Source of the DNA: JABWCQ01 sp964587105
GTDB taxonomy: Bacteria > Electryoneota > RPQS01
DNA: 64,000 bases
Direction: 5' to 3'
Assembly (NCBI GenBank): GCA_964587105.1
Contig: CAZPKG010000011.1
Location: 1-64,000 of the forward strand
Part shown: in pieces, positions 16,303-24,809 of the stretch
Layout of the letters: the number at the start of each line of letters is the position of its first letter
How positions within the stretch are numbered: position 1 is the first letter of the stretch
Made by a program: the position numbers and the translations under genes
The notes under the pieces: generated by a model
Databases searched by the model: none
Told to the model about the DNA's origin: nothing
Seen by the model: only the letters and a program-made list of their open reading frames with translations

Positions 16303-18165
16303 CTACCCCTTCCTCACCGTCGCGACACCGTCATCATGCGCGTCGGCCAAAACAAAATCTTGAATCTTTGTCCACTTTTGAATTTTGGCGACGCGGTGCT
16401 CTGTGTGCGACGACAAATCGAGCGGACGGCCGCGTGTGTCAATGATTAGCCCCACCACACCGCCGTGCAGTGTCGCGGTGATGTCTTTGCCTGATCCGGC
16501 TCCGACATCAAAACCCTTTTCCGGTTTGATGGTCGCCTTGATTTCGTCTCCCGGCGCGAGCGGAAACAACACCAATTCACCGTAGGCAATCGCTTCGTTA
16601 AACTGTTTTCCGCTCTTTGACGTTCCCGTAATCGTCACACACGGCTTGCCGTCTTTCGATTTTCCCACCGGACAAACACACGATCCCAAACGCACAAGGC
16701 AATCTTTTTCAAACACCTGAATTGCGGCCTGCTCGTGTACACTCGCCAGCACGCCAAGATGCGGCATCATAAAAATCGAGTCCACCGCAAGCTCGGTCAC
16801 ACCTTCGGGCTGAAATGCGTCAATCATCATGTGCGCGGCTTGGGATCTGCGTGGAGCATGAGACAGCACTCCACCGGAACCGACGATAATATTCAAGTCC
16901 ATCAAGTTGACAACCGTTTCACCCGATCCGCTCTGCTCAAACGTGTCAGAAATCGTGCGCTCCTGCTGCACACCCTTGAGCGACGTCGCGAAATTCTTAT
17001 GCTGCACAAACGCCAGCCTGAGCGCTTCACGCGAAATCGCCTGCTCGATTTGCAGCTCTTCTTTGGTCTGCGGAATCGTCGTCGGGCGAATCATCTTGTT
17101 GGCAATGCGGTTGCGCAATTCGCGCTCGTCAATATCAAATGGTACCCAACGCAAAATATTGTCAATGCCCGCTTCAGCCAGCACATTCATCACCGAGTAG
17201 CTCATCCCCAAATTCGCCGACACGGTGCGGTTGAACACAGTCTCTTTGTTAGCGCCGCCCGGTACGCGGAAAATTGAAAACACATCCGTCGTAGCGCCGC
17301 CGATATCCACACCGACGAGCGTGATGTCGCGCGCTTTGGCCACGCGCTGCATAATATCTCCCACCGCACCGGGCGTCGGCATAATCGGCGCGTCCGCCCA
17401 TGCCATCAACTTCTTATAGCCGGGAGCTTGCGCCATCACATGCTCCATAAACAAATCGTGAATCGCATCGCGCGCAGGCCCAAGATTTTCCCGCTCAAGC
17501 ACCGGCCGCAAATTATCCACGACAAGCAGATCAACCTCATCGCCCAACACTTTTTTGATCTCATCGCGCGCTTCTTTATTGCCCGCATAAATCACCGGAA
17601 GTTTATAGGACGAGCCTAAGCGCGGACGTGGACGCGCGGCCTTTAAGAGTTCCGCAAGCTCGACCACGTGTTTCGTTGTGCCGCCGTCCACACCACCCGA
17701 GAGCAGAATCATGTCGGGCCGCAATTTGCGAATACGCTCAATCTTCTGATGCGGCAACCGTCCGTCGTTGCTCGCGAGTGTGTCCATCACGATCGCGCCC
17801 GCGCCAAGCGCCGCGCGCTCTGCCGATTCGGCCGTCATCGCTTTCACCACACCCGACACCATCATCTGCAATCCGCCGCCCGCCGATGAGGTCGAGATGT
17901 AAATATCACAGCCGCGATTGGCGGTTTTCGTTTTGATCACGCCGTCTTTTTCGGTGAATTCACGGCCCATGATCTCGCCGATTTCCGAAATCGCGTTGAG
18001 CACACCTTTGGTCACGTCCTCAAACGGCGCTTCCACAGTCGTCGGTGCTTCACCGCGACAAACCAGGCGATATTCATCCCCCTGTTTCTCAATCAATATA
18101 GCCTTGGTCGTCGTCGAACCGCAGTCCGTCGCCAGAATCGTCGTGATCTCAGATGGTTTTTTCAT
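16303..18165 (-). CDS. GlmL/MutL-family ATPase (glutamate mutase-associated type)
   Basis: A 620-residue protein of the ASKHA (actin/Hsp70) fold. Phosphate loop 1 is TDCGSTTTKAILIE at the N-terminus and phosphate loop 2 is GVDIGGATTDVFSIF near residue 288. GlmL proteins are encoded with the coenzyme-B12-dependent glutamate mutase subunits and are thought to act as chaperones or reactivases. No mutase subunit lies in the window, so it is an orphan here and may serve another process. The name MutL for this family is unrelated to the DNA mismatch-repair protein. The start MKKPSEITT at 18165 fits family length. Confidence 0.88.
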   Translation of the reverse strand: MKKPSEITTILATDCGSTTTKAILIEKQGDEYRLVCRGEAPTTVEAPFEDVTKGVLNAISEIGEIMGREFTEKDGVIKTKTANRGCDIYISTSSAGGGLQMMVSGVVKAMTAESAERAALGAGAIVMDTLASNDGRLPHQKIERIRKLRPDMILLSGGVDGGTTKHVVELAELLKAARPRPRLGSSYKLPVIYAGNKEARDEIKKVLGDEVDLLVVDNLRPVLERENLGPARDAIHDLFMEHVMAQAPGYKKLMAWADAPIMPTPGAVGDIMQRVAKARDITLVGVDIGGATTDVFSIFRVPGGANKETVFNRTVSANLGMSYSVMNVLAEAGIDNILRWVPFDIDERELRNRIANKMIRPTTIPQTKEELQIEQAISREALRLAFVQHKNFATSLKGVQQERTISDTFEQSGSGETVVNLMDLNIIVGSGGVLSHAPRRSQAAHMMIDAFQPEGVTELAVDSIFMMPHLGVLASVHEQAAIQVFEKDCLVRLGSCVCPVGKSKDGKPCVTITGTSKSGKQFNEAIAYGELVLFPLAPGDEIKATIKPEKGFDVGAGSGKDITATLHGGVVGLIIDTRGRPLDLSSHTEHRVAKIQKWTKIQDFVLADAHDDGVATVRKG

Positions 18166-18208
18166 GCTCTTGTTAATGTGTAGATGATTGGCGATGACCT
18201 TGTTTGTC

Positions 18209-18433
18209 TTACTTCTTTATGCCCAAGTGCGGCAGTACTTCTTCAAGCTTCTCAACAAACGCCGCTGAGTGATCCTGAAAAACAAAAATCCTGCTTCGAA
18301 GCTCTTTGCCGTCTTTCAGTGTAACTTCAGAGAGCTTTAGATACCTGCCACCTTTTGGCCCTTCTTTGACATCGAAGAAATAGGTTCGTTTGCCTGCCTC
18401 AAGCCGTGTTTCAAAGATTGAATTGTCGTCCAT
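18209..18433 (-). CDS. PUR-family (DUF3276) nucleic-acid-binding protein
   Basis: A 74-residue protein. FETRLEAGKRTYFFDVKEGPKGGRYLKLSEV is one whirly-type PUR repeat, as in DUF3276 and the Borrelia BpuR protein, which bind single-stranded nucleic acids and act in transcriptional or translational control. A single repeat suggests it works as a dimer. It lies between the Fic gene (34 bp upstream) and the GlmL gene (43 bp downstream). Confidence 0.82.
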   Translation of the reverse strand: MDDNSIFETRLEAGKRTYFFDVKEGPKGGRYLKLSEVTLKDGKELRSRIFVFQDHSAAFVEKLEEVLPHLGIKK

Positions 18434-18467
18434 AGACGTCCCGCTTTATGGTTCCGCAAATTCGCGG

Positions 18468-19616
18468 TTATGCATTGGTGTTAGAGGTGTATGCTGTAAG
18501 AAGTGTTTCAGCAACATAGAGTTGACCGCGTTGCCGCACAGGACCGAAAGTCTTTAATACTCCGGTTTCGACGAGTTGTGTAACGGCGCGACTTGCCGCT
18601 GCTGGAGTGACATTAAGTATTTGCGATGCTGACTTAAGAGTTGTGAACGGATTTCTCATTAGGACATCCACGAGCCGACGGGCCGTAGGGGATACATCAA
18701 ATGAGGTGAACTCTGTGTATGTATCAATTACTTTGACCGCACGATTCGCAGCGTCGTCAGCCTGCTCCGCCGCACCTTTCAGGAAATAGGCGAACCATTC
18801 GTCCCAGTTCCCGTGTTGACTTACATCTAATAAATGGTCAAAATACTCTGTTCGATTTCGTTCAAAATATCCACTCATGTATAGTAGTGGATGAGGGAGA
18901 ATATTTCTCTCGATGCATAGAAGAATAATGAGAAGTCTGCCTAATCTCCCATTCCCGTCTAAAAACGGATGAATTGCTTCAAACTGATAATGCACCATCG
19001 CACACTCTAGAAGTACCGGTATCTGCTCTGGGTTTTTCCTATGCATGAAACCCTCAAGTTGTCCTAATGAAGTATACAACTCCTCGGGTGGTGGAGGCAC
19101 GTATCGGGCGCTTGAAGGGTTTGAACCCAAAATCCAGTTTTGTGTTCTGCGAAATTCCCCTGGGGTTTGTTCGCCGCCCCTCACACCACTCATCAATTCC
19201 TTGTGCATCTCCTGTAATAGTCGCAATGATAAGGGTAGAGTCTTTCTTCGTTCTGTTCCGTGGTTCAGCGCTCGCACATAGTTTTGCACCTCACGAATGT
19301 CTGCGTCGGATGAGGTAGTGGGCTCCGATATTTCGCTTAAGAATAAGTCGGATTCTGTTGATTGTGTCCCCTCGATTCGTGAGCTAAGTACTGCTTCTCT
19401 GTTAATGTAGGCGCCGGATAATAAATGGGGGTTTGGTAGCCTATGGCAAATACCCTCCAGTTTTCCAACCTTACGATCTGCAATTGAAAGTAGTGCTCCA
19501 ACGGAAGGCGAGTAGGTAACCTGAGCTGGAAGCGAATTAGGTATGAATACCCAGTATCCACCGGGCGCTTTGCGAAGCACGCCGTTACGACTTTCGCCAA
19601 AATCCTTAAAATTCAT
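18468..19616 (-). CDS. Fic family protein with inhibitory motif and winged-helix C-terminus
   Basis: A 382-residue Fic protein. The core motif HPFLDGNGRLGRLL at 216-229 has the catalytic histidine and the phosphate-binding residues intact. The intramolecular inhibitory helix (S/T)XXXE(G/N) is SSRIEG at 78-83, before the Fic core, so it is a class II self-inhibited enzyme. The last 90 residues form a winged-helix DNA-binding domain (NPFTTLKSASQILNVTPAAASRAVTQLVETG). Such proteins AMPylate target proteins, and the wHTH suggests autoregulation. The gene is preceded by an AT-rich region with inverted repeats. Confidence 0.93.
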   Translation of the reverse strand: MNFKDFGESRNGVLRKAPGGYWVFIPNSLPAQVTYSPSVGALLSIADRKVGKLEGICHRLPNPHLLSGAYINREAVLSSRIEGTQSTESDLFLSEISEPTTSSDADIREVQNYVRALNHGTERRKTLPLSLRLLQEMHKELMSGVRGGEQTPGEFRRTQNWILGSNPSSARYVPPPPEELYTSLGQLEGFMHRKNPEQIPVLLECAMVHYQFEAIHPFLDGNGRLGRLLIILLCIERNILPHPLLYMSGYFERNRTEYFDHLLDVSQHGNWDEWFAYFLKGAAEQADDAANRAVKVIDTYTEFTSFDVSPTARRLVDVLMRNPFTTLKSASQILNVTPAAASRAVTQLVETGVLKTFGPVRQRGQLYVAETLLTAYTSNTNA

Positions 19617-19704
19617 AATCTTAAATTGGTGTAAAGATGCGTAAGTTTACATGAGTATACTTAAGGTAAGTTTTATTTTACAAAAACACAAAAATGTAAA
19701 ATAA
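19617..19704 (-). promoter_or_regulatory. AT-rich upstream region of the Fic gene with inverted repeat
   Basis: Upstream of the Fic start codon lies AT-rich DNA with a perfect 10-bp inverted repeat (TTATTTTACA 19673-19682 / TGTAAAATAA 19695-19704) and several GTAAA half-sites nearer the gene. A DNA-binding site for the protein's own winged-helix domain is a reasonable guess. Confidence 0.4.
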
Positions 19705-19793
19705 GCAGAAGTCTTTTGAAAACTTATCTCATTACTTCTGTATTTTTAATATTTTATGATCGTGAACAAAACATCTCTATAGATCAAGCCCCC

Positions 19794-19843
19794 AATCTAA
19801 ACAAAAACCACCCTTTTCCTTTAGATTCTCCCCACAATCTAAA
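19794..19843. repeat. Triple AATCTAAA element downstream of the ferredoxin gene
   Basis: AATCTAAA at 19794-19801, its inverse TTTAGATT at 19820-19827, and AATCTAAA again at 19836-19843. Read on the minus strand just after the ferredoxin stop, the TTTAGATT/AATCTAAA pair can form a hairpin and may act as a weak terminator. Confidence 0.4.
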
Positions 19844-19849
19844 AAAACC

Positions 19850-20077
19850 TTAGGCCCGCGGCCAAACCCGCTTCCCAGTTTCCTTCTCTTCAATGAATAT
19901 CGCGTTCATCGGGCAGGCATGGGCCGCCGTCAGCACACCTTCATCATCCAGAGTTTCCGGGTCCACCACATGCGCCTGATGCTCCTTATCGAGCGCGAAA
20001 ATATCCGGCGCTTCCATCATGCACAGCGTCGAACCCACACAGCGGTTCTTGTCAATCGTGATTTTGTATTTTGACAT
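19850..20077 (-). CDS. P450-type ferredoxin
   Basis: A 75-residue small ferredoxin. CVGSTLC and the later HACPMNAI give the CX2?X2C...CP pattern of 3Fe-4S or 4Fe-4S ferredoxins that serve bacterial cytochromes P450; the usual second cysteine position is serine. The gene lies 48 bp downstream of a cytochrome P450 gene, with a family A repeat filling the gap. Its role is inferred to be electron delivery to that P450; no ferredoxin reductase is nearby. Confidence 0.9.
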   Translation of the reverse strand: MSKYKITIDKNRCVGSTLCMMEAPDIFALDKEHQAHVVDPETLDDEGVLTAAHACPMNAIFIEEKETGKRVWPRA

Positions 20078-20082
20078 ACTCT

Positions 20083-20125
20083 GATTTCCCCCCAGTCCTC
20101 TGGGGGGATTAAGGGGGGTAAAATG
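20083..20125. repeat. Family A G/C-run palindrome, copy 4
   Basis: Nearly identical to the copies at 12957 and 31664. It fills the whole gap between the P450 stop codon (20126) and the ferredoxin start (20077), so any P450-ferredoxin message contains this hairpin. Confidence 0.8.
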
Positions 20126-21376
20126 TTATGCGGGGTGATGAGCGATGGGGCAACTACTCCACGACACAGGAAACTCATTCAGCGCGCGCGACACAATCGC
20201 CGGTTGATATTCGAGCACATTCGCTTCGAGTGTCGCCAGCGGCATGCGCTCGGCCATGATGCGGAATGTTTCACCGGCTTCAAGTCTGGCCAGTGGGCCG
20301 CCGACGCACACATGAATGCCGTGCGCGAAAGCCACGTGCGGATTCGGATTGCGCGTGATGTCGAGCTTGTCGGGATTGGGGAAAATTTCCGGATCGCGAT
20401 TGGCCGCAGTCAAAGCCAAGAGCAGCCGCTGATCCTTCTTTATCATCTTCCCGCCCACTTCTTGATCGTATTTGGCCCAGCGCACGGTCGCCTTCACCGA
20501 CGTATCGTAACGCAAAAGTTCTTCGACGGCGCTACCTGCTAAACTGGGATCCTTCTTGAGCAGTTCCCACTGATCCGGATTCTTGATAAAGGCCAGCGTG
20601 CCGTTGTTGATCAAATTCGTCGTCGTCTCGTGTCCACCGAACACCATTAGCACAACCGTGGCGATGACTTCATCTTCGTTCAAGATTCCGTCGGCTTGCG
20701 CCTTGGTCAGCATACTGATCAAATCATCCTTCGGATGCTTGCGGCGTTCGTCCACCAACGGTTTGAGATAGTTGACAAACGAGATAATTCCTTCGCAGGC
20801 GATTTCGCGGCGGCGCGGTTCATCGGCGCGAATGAAGAACAGCAGGCCGATCTGCTCTGACCAATATTTGATATCGTCGCGATCCTTGTCCGCTTCGGGA
20901 ATCCCCAGCATATTCAAAATCACGGTCAGCGGAATCAGGTACGAGAATTCCTTGACCATATCGTATTTCTTCCCCGCTTCAATTCGGTCAATCACCGAGT
21001 GCACGATTTGGCGGATGCGCGGCTCATATTTCTCCAGCGCAATCGGCGTCAGCACGGGATTTAAGAGTCTGCGGATGCGCGTGTGGTCCGGTTGGTCTTT
21101 GAAGATAAACCAATTGGCCAACACGTCAAAAATCGGCTTGAATTTTATCTCGTCACCGGGCCGCATCTCTTCAGAAAGATACTTGATGCGCTGCGAAGAC
21201 CACCCCGCCGGATCGCGCAATACCTTCACGATATCATTATACTTCGTGAGCACCCAGCCGCCCCACTTCTCATTCCAGTAAACCGGATCGTGCGCGCGCA
21301 GGTGATGATAGTAAGTATGCGGATCGTTCATCACGTCCCGCGTCATCATGTCATTAAAATACTCTGTGGTGTGCAT
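20126..21376 (-). CDS. Cytochrome P450
   Basis: A 416-residue soluble bacterial P450. Key features are the I-helix oxygen-activation motif FGGHETT (246-252), the ExxR motif EELLR (285-289), and the heme-ligand loop FAHGIHVCVGG with the thiolate C357. The start MHTTEYF at 21376 is chosen because the 23 residues upstream in frame are encoded by a dispersed repeat (family E) and are not P450-like. The substrate is unknown. The downstream ferredoxin is the likely electron donor. Confidence 0.94.
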   Translation of the reverse strand: MHTTEYFNDMMTRDVMNDPHTYYHHLRAHDPVYWNEKWGGWVLTKYNDIVKVLRDPAGWSSQRIKYLSEEMRPGDEIKFKPIFDVLANWFIFKDQPDHTRIRRLLNPVLTPIALEKYEPRIRQIVHSVIDRIEAGKKYDMVKEFSYLIPLTVILNMLGIPEADKDRDDIKYWSEQIGLLFFIRADEPRRREIACEGIISFVNYLKPLVDERRKHPKDDLISMLTKAQADGILNEDEVIATVVLMVFGGHETTTNLINNGTLAFIKNPDQWELLKKDPSLAGSAVEELLRYDTSVKATVRWAKYDQEVGGKMIKKDQRLLLALTAANRDPEIFPNPDKLDITRNPNPHVAFAHGIHVCVGGPLARLEAGETFRIMAERMPLATLEANVLEYQPAIVSRALNEFPVSWSSCPIAHHPA

Positions 21377-21430
21377 GTGAGGAAAATTGGAAATGTGAAA
21401 TAGGAAATTAGAAATCAGAAAATCGAAAAT
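21377..21430 (-). repeat. Family E pyrimidine-rich repeat abutting the P450 start codon
   Basis: On the minus strand the 50 bases before the ATG are repeats of the form ATTTCCTATTTC, ACATTTCCAATTTTCC. The same sequence directly precedes the start codons at 31929 and 33275. No purine-rich ribosome site is visible except a weak element. Confidence 0.75.
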
Positions 21431-21453
21431 ATTACCAACCAACATAAGCGCAT

Positions 21454-21563
21454 TGTCATCCTGAACGAAGGCTTGGCGCAGTGAAGGATCTCGTCAAAGG
21501 AGGTTACCATCCAAAGCACTCGCCGAGCGGGGATTAAGCAAAGTGGTTCCCCGCCGGAATCTG
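21454..21563. repeat. Dispersed repeats, families B and C
   Basis: A family B element (GTCATCCTGAACG...GAAGGATCTCGTC, followed by GAGGTTACCATCCAAAGC) is followed directly by a family C element (CGCCGAGCGGGGATTAAGC ... TTCCCCGCCGGAATC). The pair lies between the P450 gene and the DUF1801 gene. Confidence 0.75.
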
Positions 21564-21567
21564 CTAT

Positions 21568-21993
21568 TCATCCCGTCGCCTGAACCCCGTCTTGTATCGC
21601 CTCCAACAGCAAATCAACATCAATGTCAGCCAGCTTTTTGAATTTGATGCAATAGCCGGTTACCGTGGCCTTCTCAAGTTTCTTACCGTACGTCTTGGCC
21701 AAATAGGTCTTATCTTCGAGCCCCATGATATACACCGAGATTCCTGTTGTGTTGGCGCTCAAACCAATCTGAAAAAACTCTCTCGTGGTTCCGTTGGCGT
21801 ATTTTATCGTGTAAGCCCCATACCCGATATTTGGATTGGCAACGACTTTCCCCTCCTCGTTCTTGCCATCCACAAACCACAGCTTACACTTCGGCAGAGC
21901 CTTCACGATAAGCCGGTGCAGCTCCTGCATCTCCCCCCGCTTCGACTCAGCAAGGCTCGCAATATACTCTTTGATCAGGTCTTTTACATTCAT
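21568..21993 (-). CDS. DUF1801 (YdhG-like) domain protein
   Basis: A 141-residue cytoplasmic protein of the DUF1801 group. SLAESKRGEMQELHRLIVKALPKCKLWFVDGK at the start and KLADIDVDLLLEAI at the end are characteristic; the fold is shared with the frataxin-like YdhG proteins. No enzyme activity is established for this family. It stands alone between repeat clusters. Confidence 0.82.
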   Translation of the reverse strand: MNVKDLIKEYIASLAESKRGEMQELHRLIVKALPKCKLWFVDGKNEEGKVVANPNIGYGAYTIKYANGTTREFFQIGLSANTTGISVYIMGLEDKTYLAKTYGKKLEKATVTGYCIKFKKLADIDVDLLLEAIQDGVQATG

Positions 21994-22004
21994 AGAAAGA
22001 AGTC

Positions 22005-22310
22005 AGTTGTAGGGGCGGATGGCAATCCGCCCGTGTTAAGCAAACCGAAAATCTCCAGCGCATTGTCATCCTGAAGCCGCTGCGGCTGAAGGATCTCGCC
22101 AAATGAGGTTACCATCCAAAGCGAAAACTGAGAAGTAAAAGCGCATTGTCATCCCGTAGGGATCTCGCCAAAGAAGGTTACCATCAAAAGCGTATGACCG
22201 ACCAACCCGATCCAGTCGTCATGCTGAAGCCGCTGCGGCTGAAGCATCCCTCTGCCAACCCCAGAGAGATTCTTCACTACGCCAAGCCTACGTTCAGAAT
22301 GACGACACAT
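22005..22310. repeat. Intergenic stack of dispersed repeats (families D and B, several copies)
   Basis: The 338-bp gap between minus-strand genes starting at 21993 and ending at 22332 is almost all repeat. It holds a GGGCGGATGGCAATCCGCCC palindrome near 22013-22036. Three family B elements follow at about 22060-22122, 22141-22192 and 22213-22308. The last is a compound one ending in TTCAGAATGACGAC. No gene or promoter was recognised. Confidence 0.8.
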
Positions 22311-22331
22311 GCCACTGCGAGGATGGAGGTA

Positions 22332-22853
22332 CTACAGGCTCAAATATGCTTGCCTAAGATCCTCACCAAGTTCTTGAAAAGCATCAAATGGTCTCAATCG
22401 CGTTGTGTCAACATTTGAAGCTTTGTACAAACGCTCGGCAACATCATTAATGTACTTCTCAACGCCCTTATCCACATAAAAACGTAGTATGTCGAATCTA
22501 AGGATGCCCAAATCTTCAAGCTGGAGTCCACTTAAAACTCTCTTTCGTGCAATAGTATCAAAGAAGTGCAGAAAGAAATCTAAACGAATAGAGTCTTCAG
22601 AGTCATAAAAGCTATCATCTGGTTTGAACTTCCCTTGAATGATCTTGTAGTATAGCTCCCACGCAAGTTGTTGTTCTCTCGCATCTCCGTTAGGGTTAAT
22701 CGATTCAACAAACGAGAGAAGTTCATTTGCACGTCGATTCAGCGCTTCTCTTCTAATTGTAATCATGGCGACAAACGCAGCCGCAAGAATTCCTAGTAAA
22801 GTGGCGACTGCTTGTATGATGTCGCCTGTAGTGAAAGTCGGGTCGTAGCACAT
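22332..22853 (-). CDS. Membrane-anchored protein, unknown function
   Basis: A 173-residue protein with a single N-terminal transmembrane helix (IIQAVATLLGILAAAFVAMITI, about 12-33) and a helical, charged cytoplasmic part. The layout resembles small anchored proteins near defence or mobile genes (short periplasmic tip, helix, RREALNRRANELLSF helix). No catalytic motif is visible. Confidence 0.7.
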   Translation of the reverse strand: MCYDPTFTTGDIIQAVATLLGILAAAFVAMITIRREALNRRANELLSFVESINPNGDAREQQLAWELYYKIIQGKFKPDDSFYDSEDSIRLDFFLHFFDTIARKRVLSGLQLEDLGILRFDILRFYVDKGVEKYINDVAERLYKASNVDTTRLRPFDAFQELGEDLRQAYLSL

Positions 22854-22951
22854 GAAATTCTTCCTCTGTTAGACAGATGAGAAAGTGTCAGAAGGCTATC
22901 ATTGTATGACATATTACTAGCTTGATCAAGAGGTGGTAGTCCGGAAGAATA

Positions 22952-23539
22952 TTAATCACAGTTTCTGTCACGTTCAAGCAATGAACGCATTGGCTCAAGC
23001 AAATGGTGATTCTCTATTAGGGTTCGCACATTGGCCACGCTGAGGTTCATTATCAAAGCGATCTGATTCTCTTTATATCCATCGCGAGTGAGCATTTGAA
23101 TGATATCTGATTGTTTTAGACCTTCGACCCCTCTATTCTTATGGCCGTTAATAGTAAAGTAATCAACGTCCGCTGCAATTTGATCTCTTGTCTGATAATA
23201 AACAACATGTCGATTAGCTTTACCTGAACCATGATCAAATCCTAGAAGAAGAGCAACCAATTGTAAGAGACCCGCAATAATGCCAAGATTTAGTGGTTCA
23301 TTTTTTCGAAGAGCTTCACGTAGGTCGTCTATGGCAAGTTGTGTTGTACGTGATAGCCGGATATCTGATGTAATATTTTGTCTGAATGTTCGCTCTATCT
23401 TGTCGATGCACTTAATTAGATCCCGCTTGACAAGTTTGGGATCATCATAAATGAATTCTACATCATCAGGGATATTCTTCCCAAGTATGTCGGCGACTGC
23501 CATAGCAAAACGATTACTGCATAAAAAGTTTTCGGTCAT
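22952..23539 (-). CDS. Protein with C-terminal helix-turn-helix, unknown function
   Basis: A 195-residue protein, mostly helical. Residues 140-180 (LKQSDIIQMLTRDGYKENQIALIMNLSVANVRTLI) resemble a sigma-region-4 or resolvase-type helix-turn-helix, so it probably binds DNA. A hydrophobic stretch near the middle (GIIAGLLQLVALLLGF) may be buried rather than membrane-spanning. It starts 5 bp after the TrpF-like gene, suggesting one message. Confidence 0.68.
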   Translation of the reverse strand: MTENFLCSNRFAMAVADILGKNIPDDVEFIYDDPKLVKRDLIKCIDKIERTFRQNITSDIRLSRTTQLAIDDLREALRKNEPLNLGIIAGLLQLVALLLGFDHGSGKANRHVVYYQTRDQIAADVDYFTINGHKNRGVEGLKQSDIIQMLTRDGYKENQIALIMNLSVANVRTLIENHHLLEPMRSLLERDRNCD

Positions 23540-23544
23540 AGTTT

Positions 23545-24192
23545 TCAGCGCTCATTTATTACACTTACCAACCTCCCCACCAACCCCTCATCCAACTTCC
23601 CATTCACCCTCACCCCACTACAAACATCCAACCCAAACGGCTGCACAACCCGCACAGCTTCAGCAACATTCTCCGGATTCAATCCGCCCGCCAAAAACAC
23701 CGGCACACGCGAACGCTCACGAATCTGTCTGCTGATTTCCCAATCATGCACGCGCCCCGTGCCGCCTAATTCCTTGACCGCAAGCTTGGGCCGACCCGAA
23801 TCGAGCAAAAGAAAATCCACATACTCCGTCGCCGCGAGCGCTTCGTCAATATTCGATTCATCCTCGACGTGAATTACCTGCACGAGCTTCACCTCCGGCA
23901 GTGCGCGCCGAATATCCGCATAACTCCCGTGCGTCAATTCATCCACAATCTGAATCGTCGTCGTGCGCGTGCGCCGGGCGTGTGCGATAATCGCGTCCGC
24001 GCTCTGCTCACTCGTCAAGAGAAATGTCTCAACTCGTCCGCGCACATGCTCAGCAATCTCTGCAATCAGAGAATCCGCAATCGGCCCCGGCCCCGACGGC
24101 ATTTTCGCCACCAACCCAATCGCCCAAGCCCCCGCAGCAATTGCAAGCTCCGCTTCTTCAATCGATGCAATGCAACAGATTTTTATTTTCAT
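23545..24192 (-). CDS. Phosphoribosylanthranilate isomerase-like protein (TrpF family)
   Basis: A 215-residue TIM-barrel of the TrpF family, which catalyses the Amadori step of tryptophan synthesis. The catalytic cysteine is in KICC, the catalytic aspartate region is LLLDSGRP with GGTGRVHDW, and the phosphate loop is FLAGGLNPENVAEAV. The usual substrate loop with SPR is replaced by MPSGPGPI, so the arginine is missing. No other trp gene is in the window. It may be a divergent TrpF or a paralogue with another substrate. Confidence 0.8.
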   Translation of the reverse strand: MKIKICCIASIEEAELAIAAGAWAIGLVAKMPSGPGPIADSLIAEIAEHVRGRVETFLLTSEQSADAIIAHARRTRTTTIQIVDELTHGSYADIRRALPEVKLVQVIHVEDESNIDEALAATEYVDFLLLDSGRPKLAVKELGGTGRVHDWEISRQIRERSRVPVFLAGGLNPENVAEAVRVVQPFGLDVCSGVRVNGKLDEGLVGRLVSVINER

Positions 24193-24196
24193 TTCA

Positions 24197-24285
24197 GGTC
24201 TCCCTTCCTCCGTTCACGGGGGAAGGGCCGGGGATGGGGGTCTGCGCTCCATTCATGGGGAAGGGGCAGGGGGATGGGGTCTGAG
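24197..24285. repeat. Family A-type repeat, two adjacent copies
   Basis: Two neighbouring elements of the form CTCC-TTCAC/TTCAT-GGGGAAGGGG-C-GGGGATGGGG-TCTG. The same variant recurs at 24838 and 28543. Confidence 0.75.
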
Positions 24286-24290
24286 AGGGG

Positions 24291-24794
24291 CTAACGTTTA
24301 AACCCAAAATCGCCCTTCTTTTTCGGATCTGGTGGAATCATCAGTTCGCGTATCGCTTCAAACACGTAGTTGAATTGATGATCGTATTTCTTCTCCAATT
24401 CATCCAACCGTGCCGCCAAATCTTTGTGAGACGCAATGAGTTCGCGCATCTTCACAAAGGCCCGCATAATCATAATATTCACTTGCACCGCACGCGGACT
24501 CCGCAAAACACTCGATAGCATTGCCACCCCTTGCTCGGTGAAAGCGCGGGGAGCGTAGCGAATACCGCCCCAACTTGAGGTGCCAAAATGGCACCTCAAG
24601 ATTTCAATTTCCTCGTCAGCAAGCACAAACATGAAATCCTCAGGAAATCGGTCAGAATTTCTTGTTACTTGGCGATTTAGATACTTTGTTTCAACGCCAT
24701 ACAAATCCGCTAAGTCCCTGTCCAGCATGACTTTCTGGCCTCGAAGCAGAAGTATCTTATTTTCAATACGTTCGATGGGAATAAGGTTCGTCAT
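24291..24794 (-). CDS. ORF6N domain DNA-binding protein
   Basis: A 167-residue ORF6N (KilA-N-related) protein. The domain is clear: RIENKILLLRGQKVMLDRDLADLYGVETKYLNRQVTRNSDRFPEDFMFVL, then SSWGGIRYAPRAFTEQGVAMLSSVL. A coiled-coil C-terminus (LAARLDELEKKYD) follows. Such proteins are phage antirepressor-like regulators and are frequent in repeat-rich genomes. The coding sequence contains a perfect 12-bp palindrome (24574-24600), and a related palindrome lies just upstream. Confidence 0.9.
   Translation of the reverse strand: MTNLIPIERIENKILLLRGQKVMLDRDLADLYGVETKYLNRQVTRNSDRFPEDFMFVLADEEIEILRCHFGTSSWGGIRYAPRAFTEQGVAMLSSVLRSPRAVQVNIMIMRAFVKMRELIASHKDLAARLDELEKKYDHQFNYVFEAIRELMIPPDPKKKGDFGFKR
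24574..24600. repeat. Perfect palindrome inside the ORF6N gene
   Basis: Arms CTTGAGGTGCCA (24574-24585) and TGGCACCTCAAG (24589-24600) around AAA. It encodes the variable segment LRCHFGTS between the ORF6N halves. Confidence 0.8.
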
Positions 24795-24809
24795 AAGCAG
24801 TTAATTTGC

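Noticed and set aside
16303..18165. DNA mismatch repair MutL
   Set aside because: The name is shared, but the sequence is an ASKHA-fold GlmL-type protein; no GHKL ATPase motifs of the repair protein are present.
21377..21445. Longer P450 start at 21445
   Set aside because: The added residues come from the family E repeat and have no P450 character.
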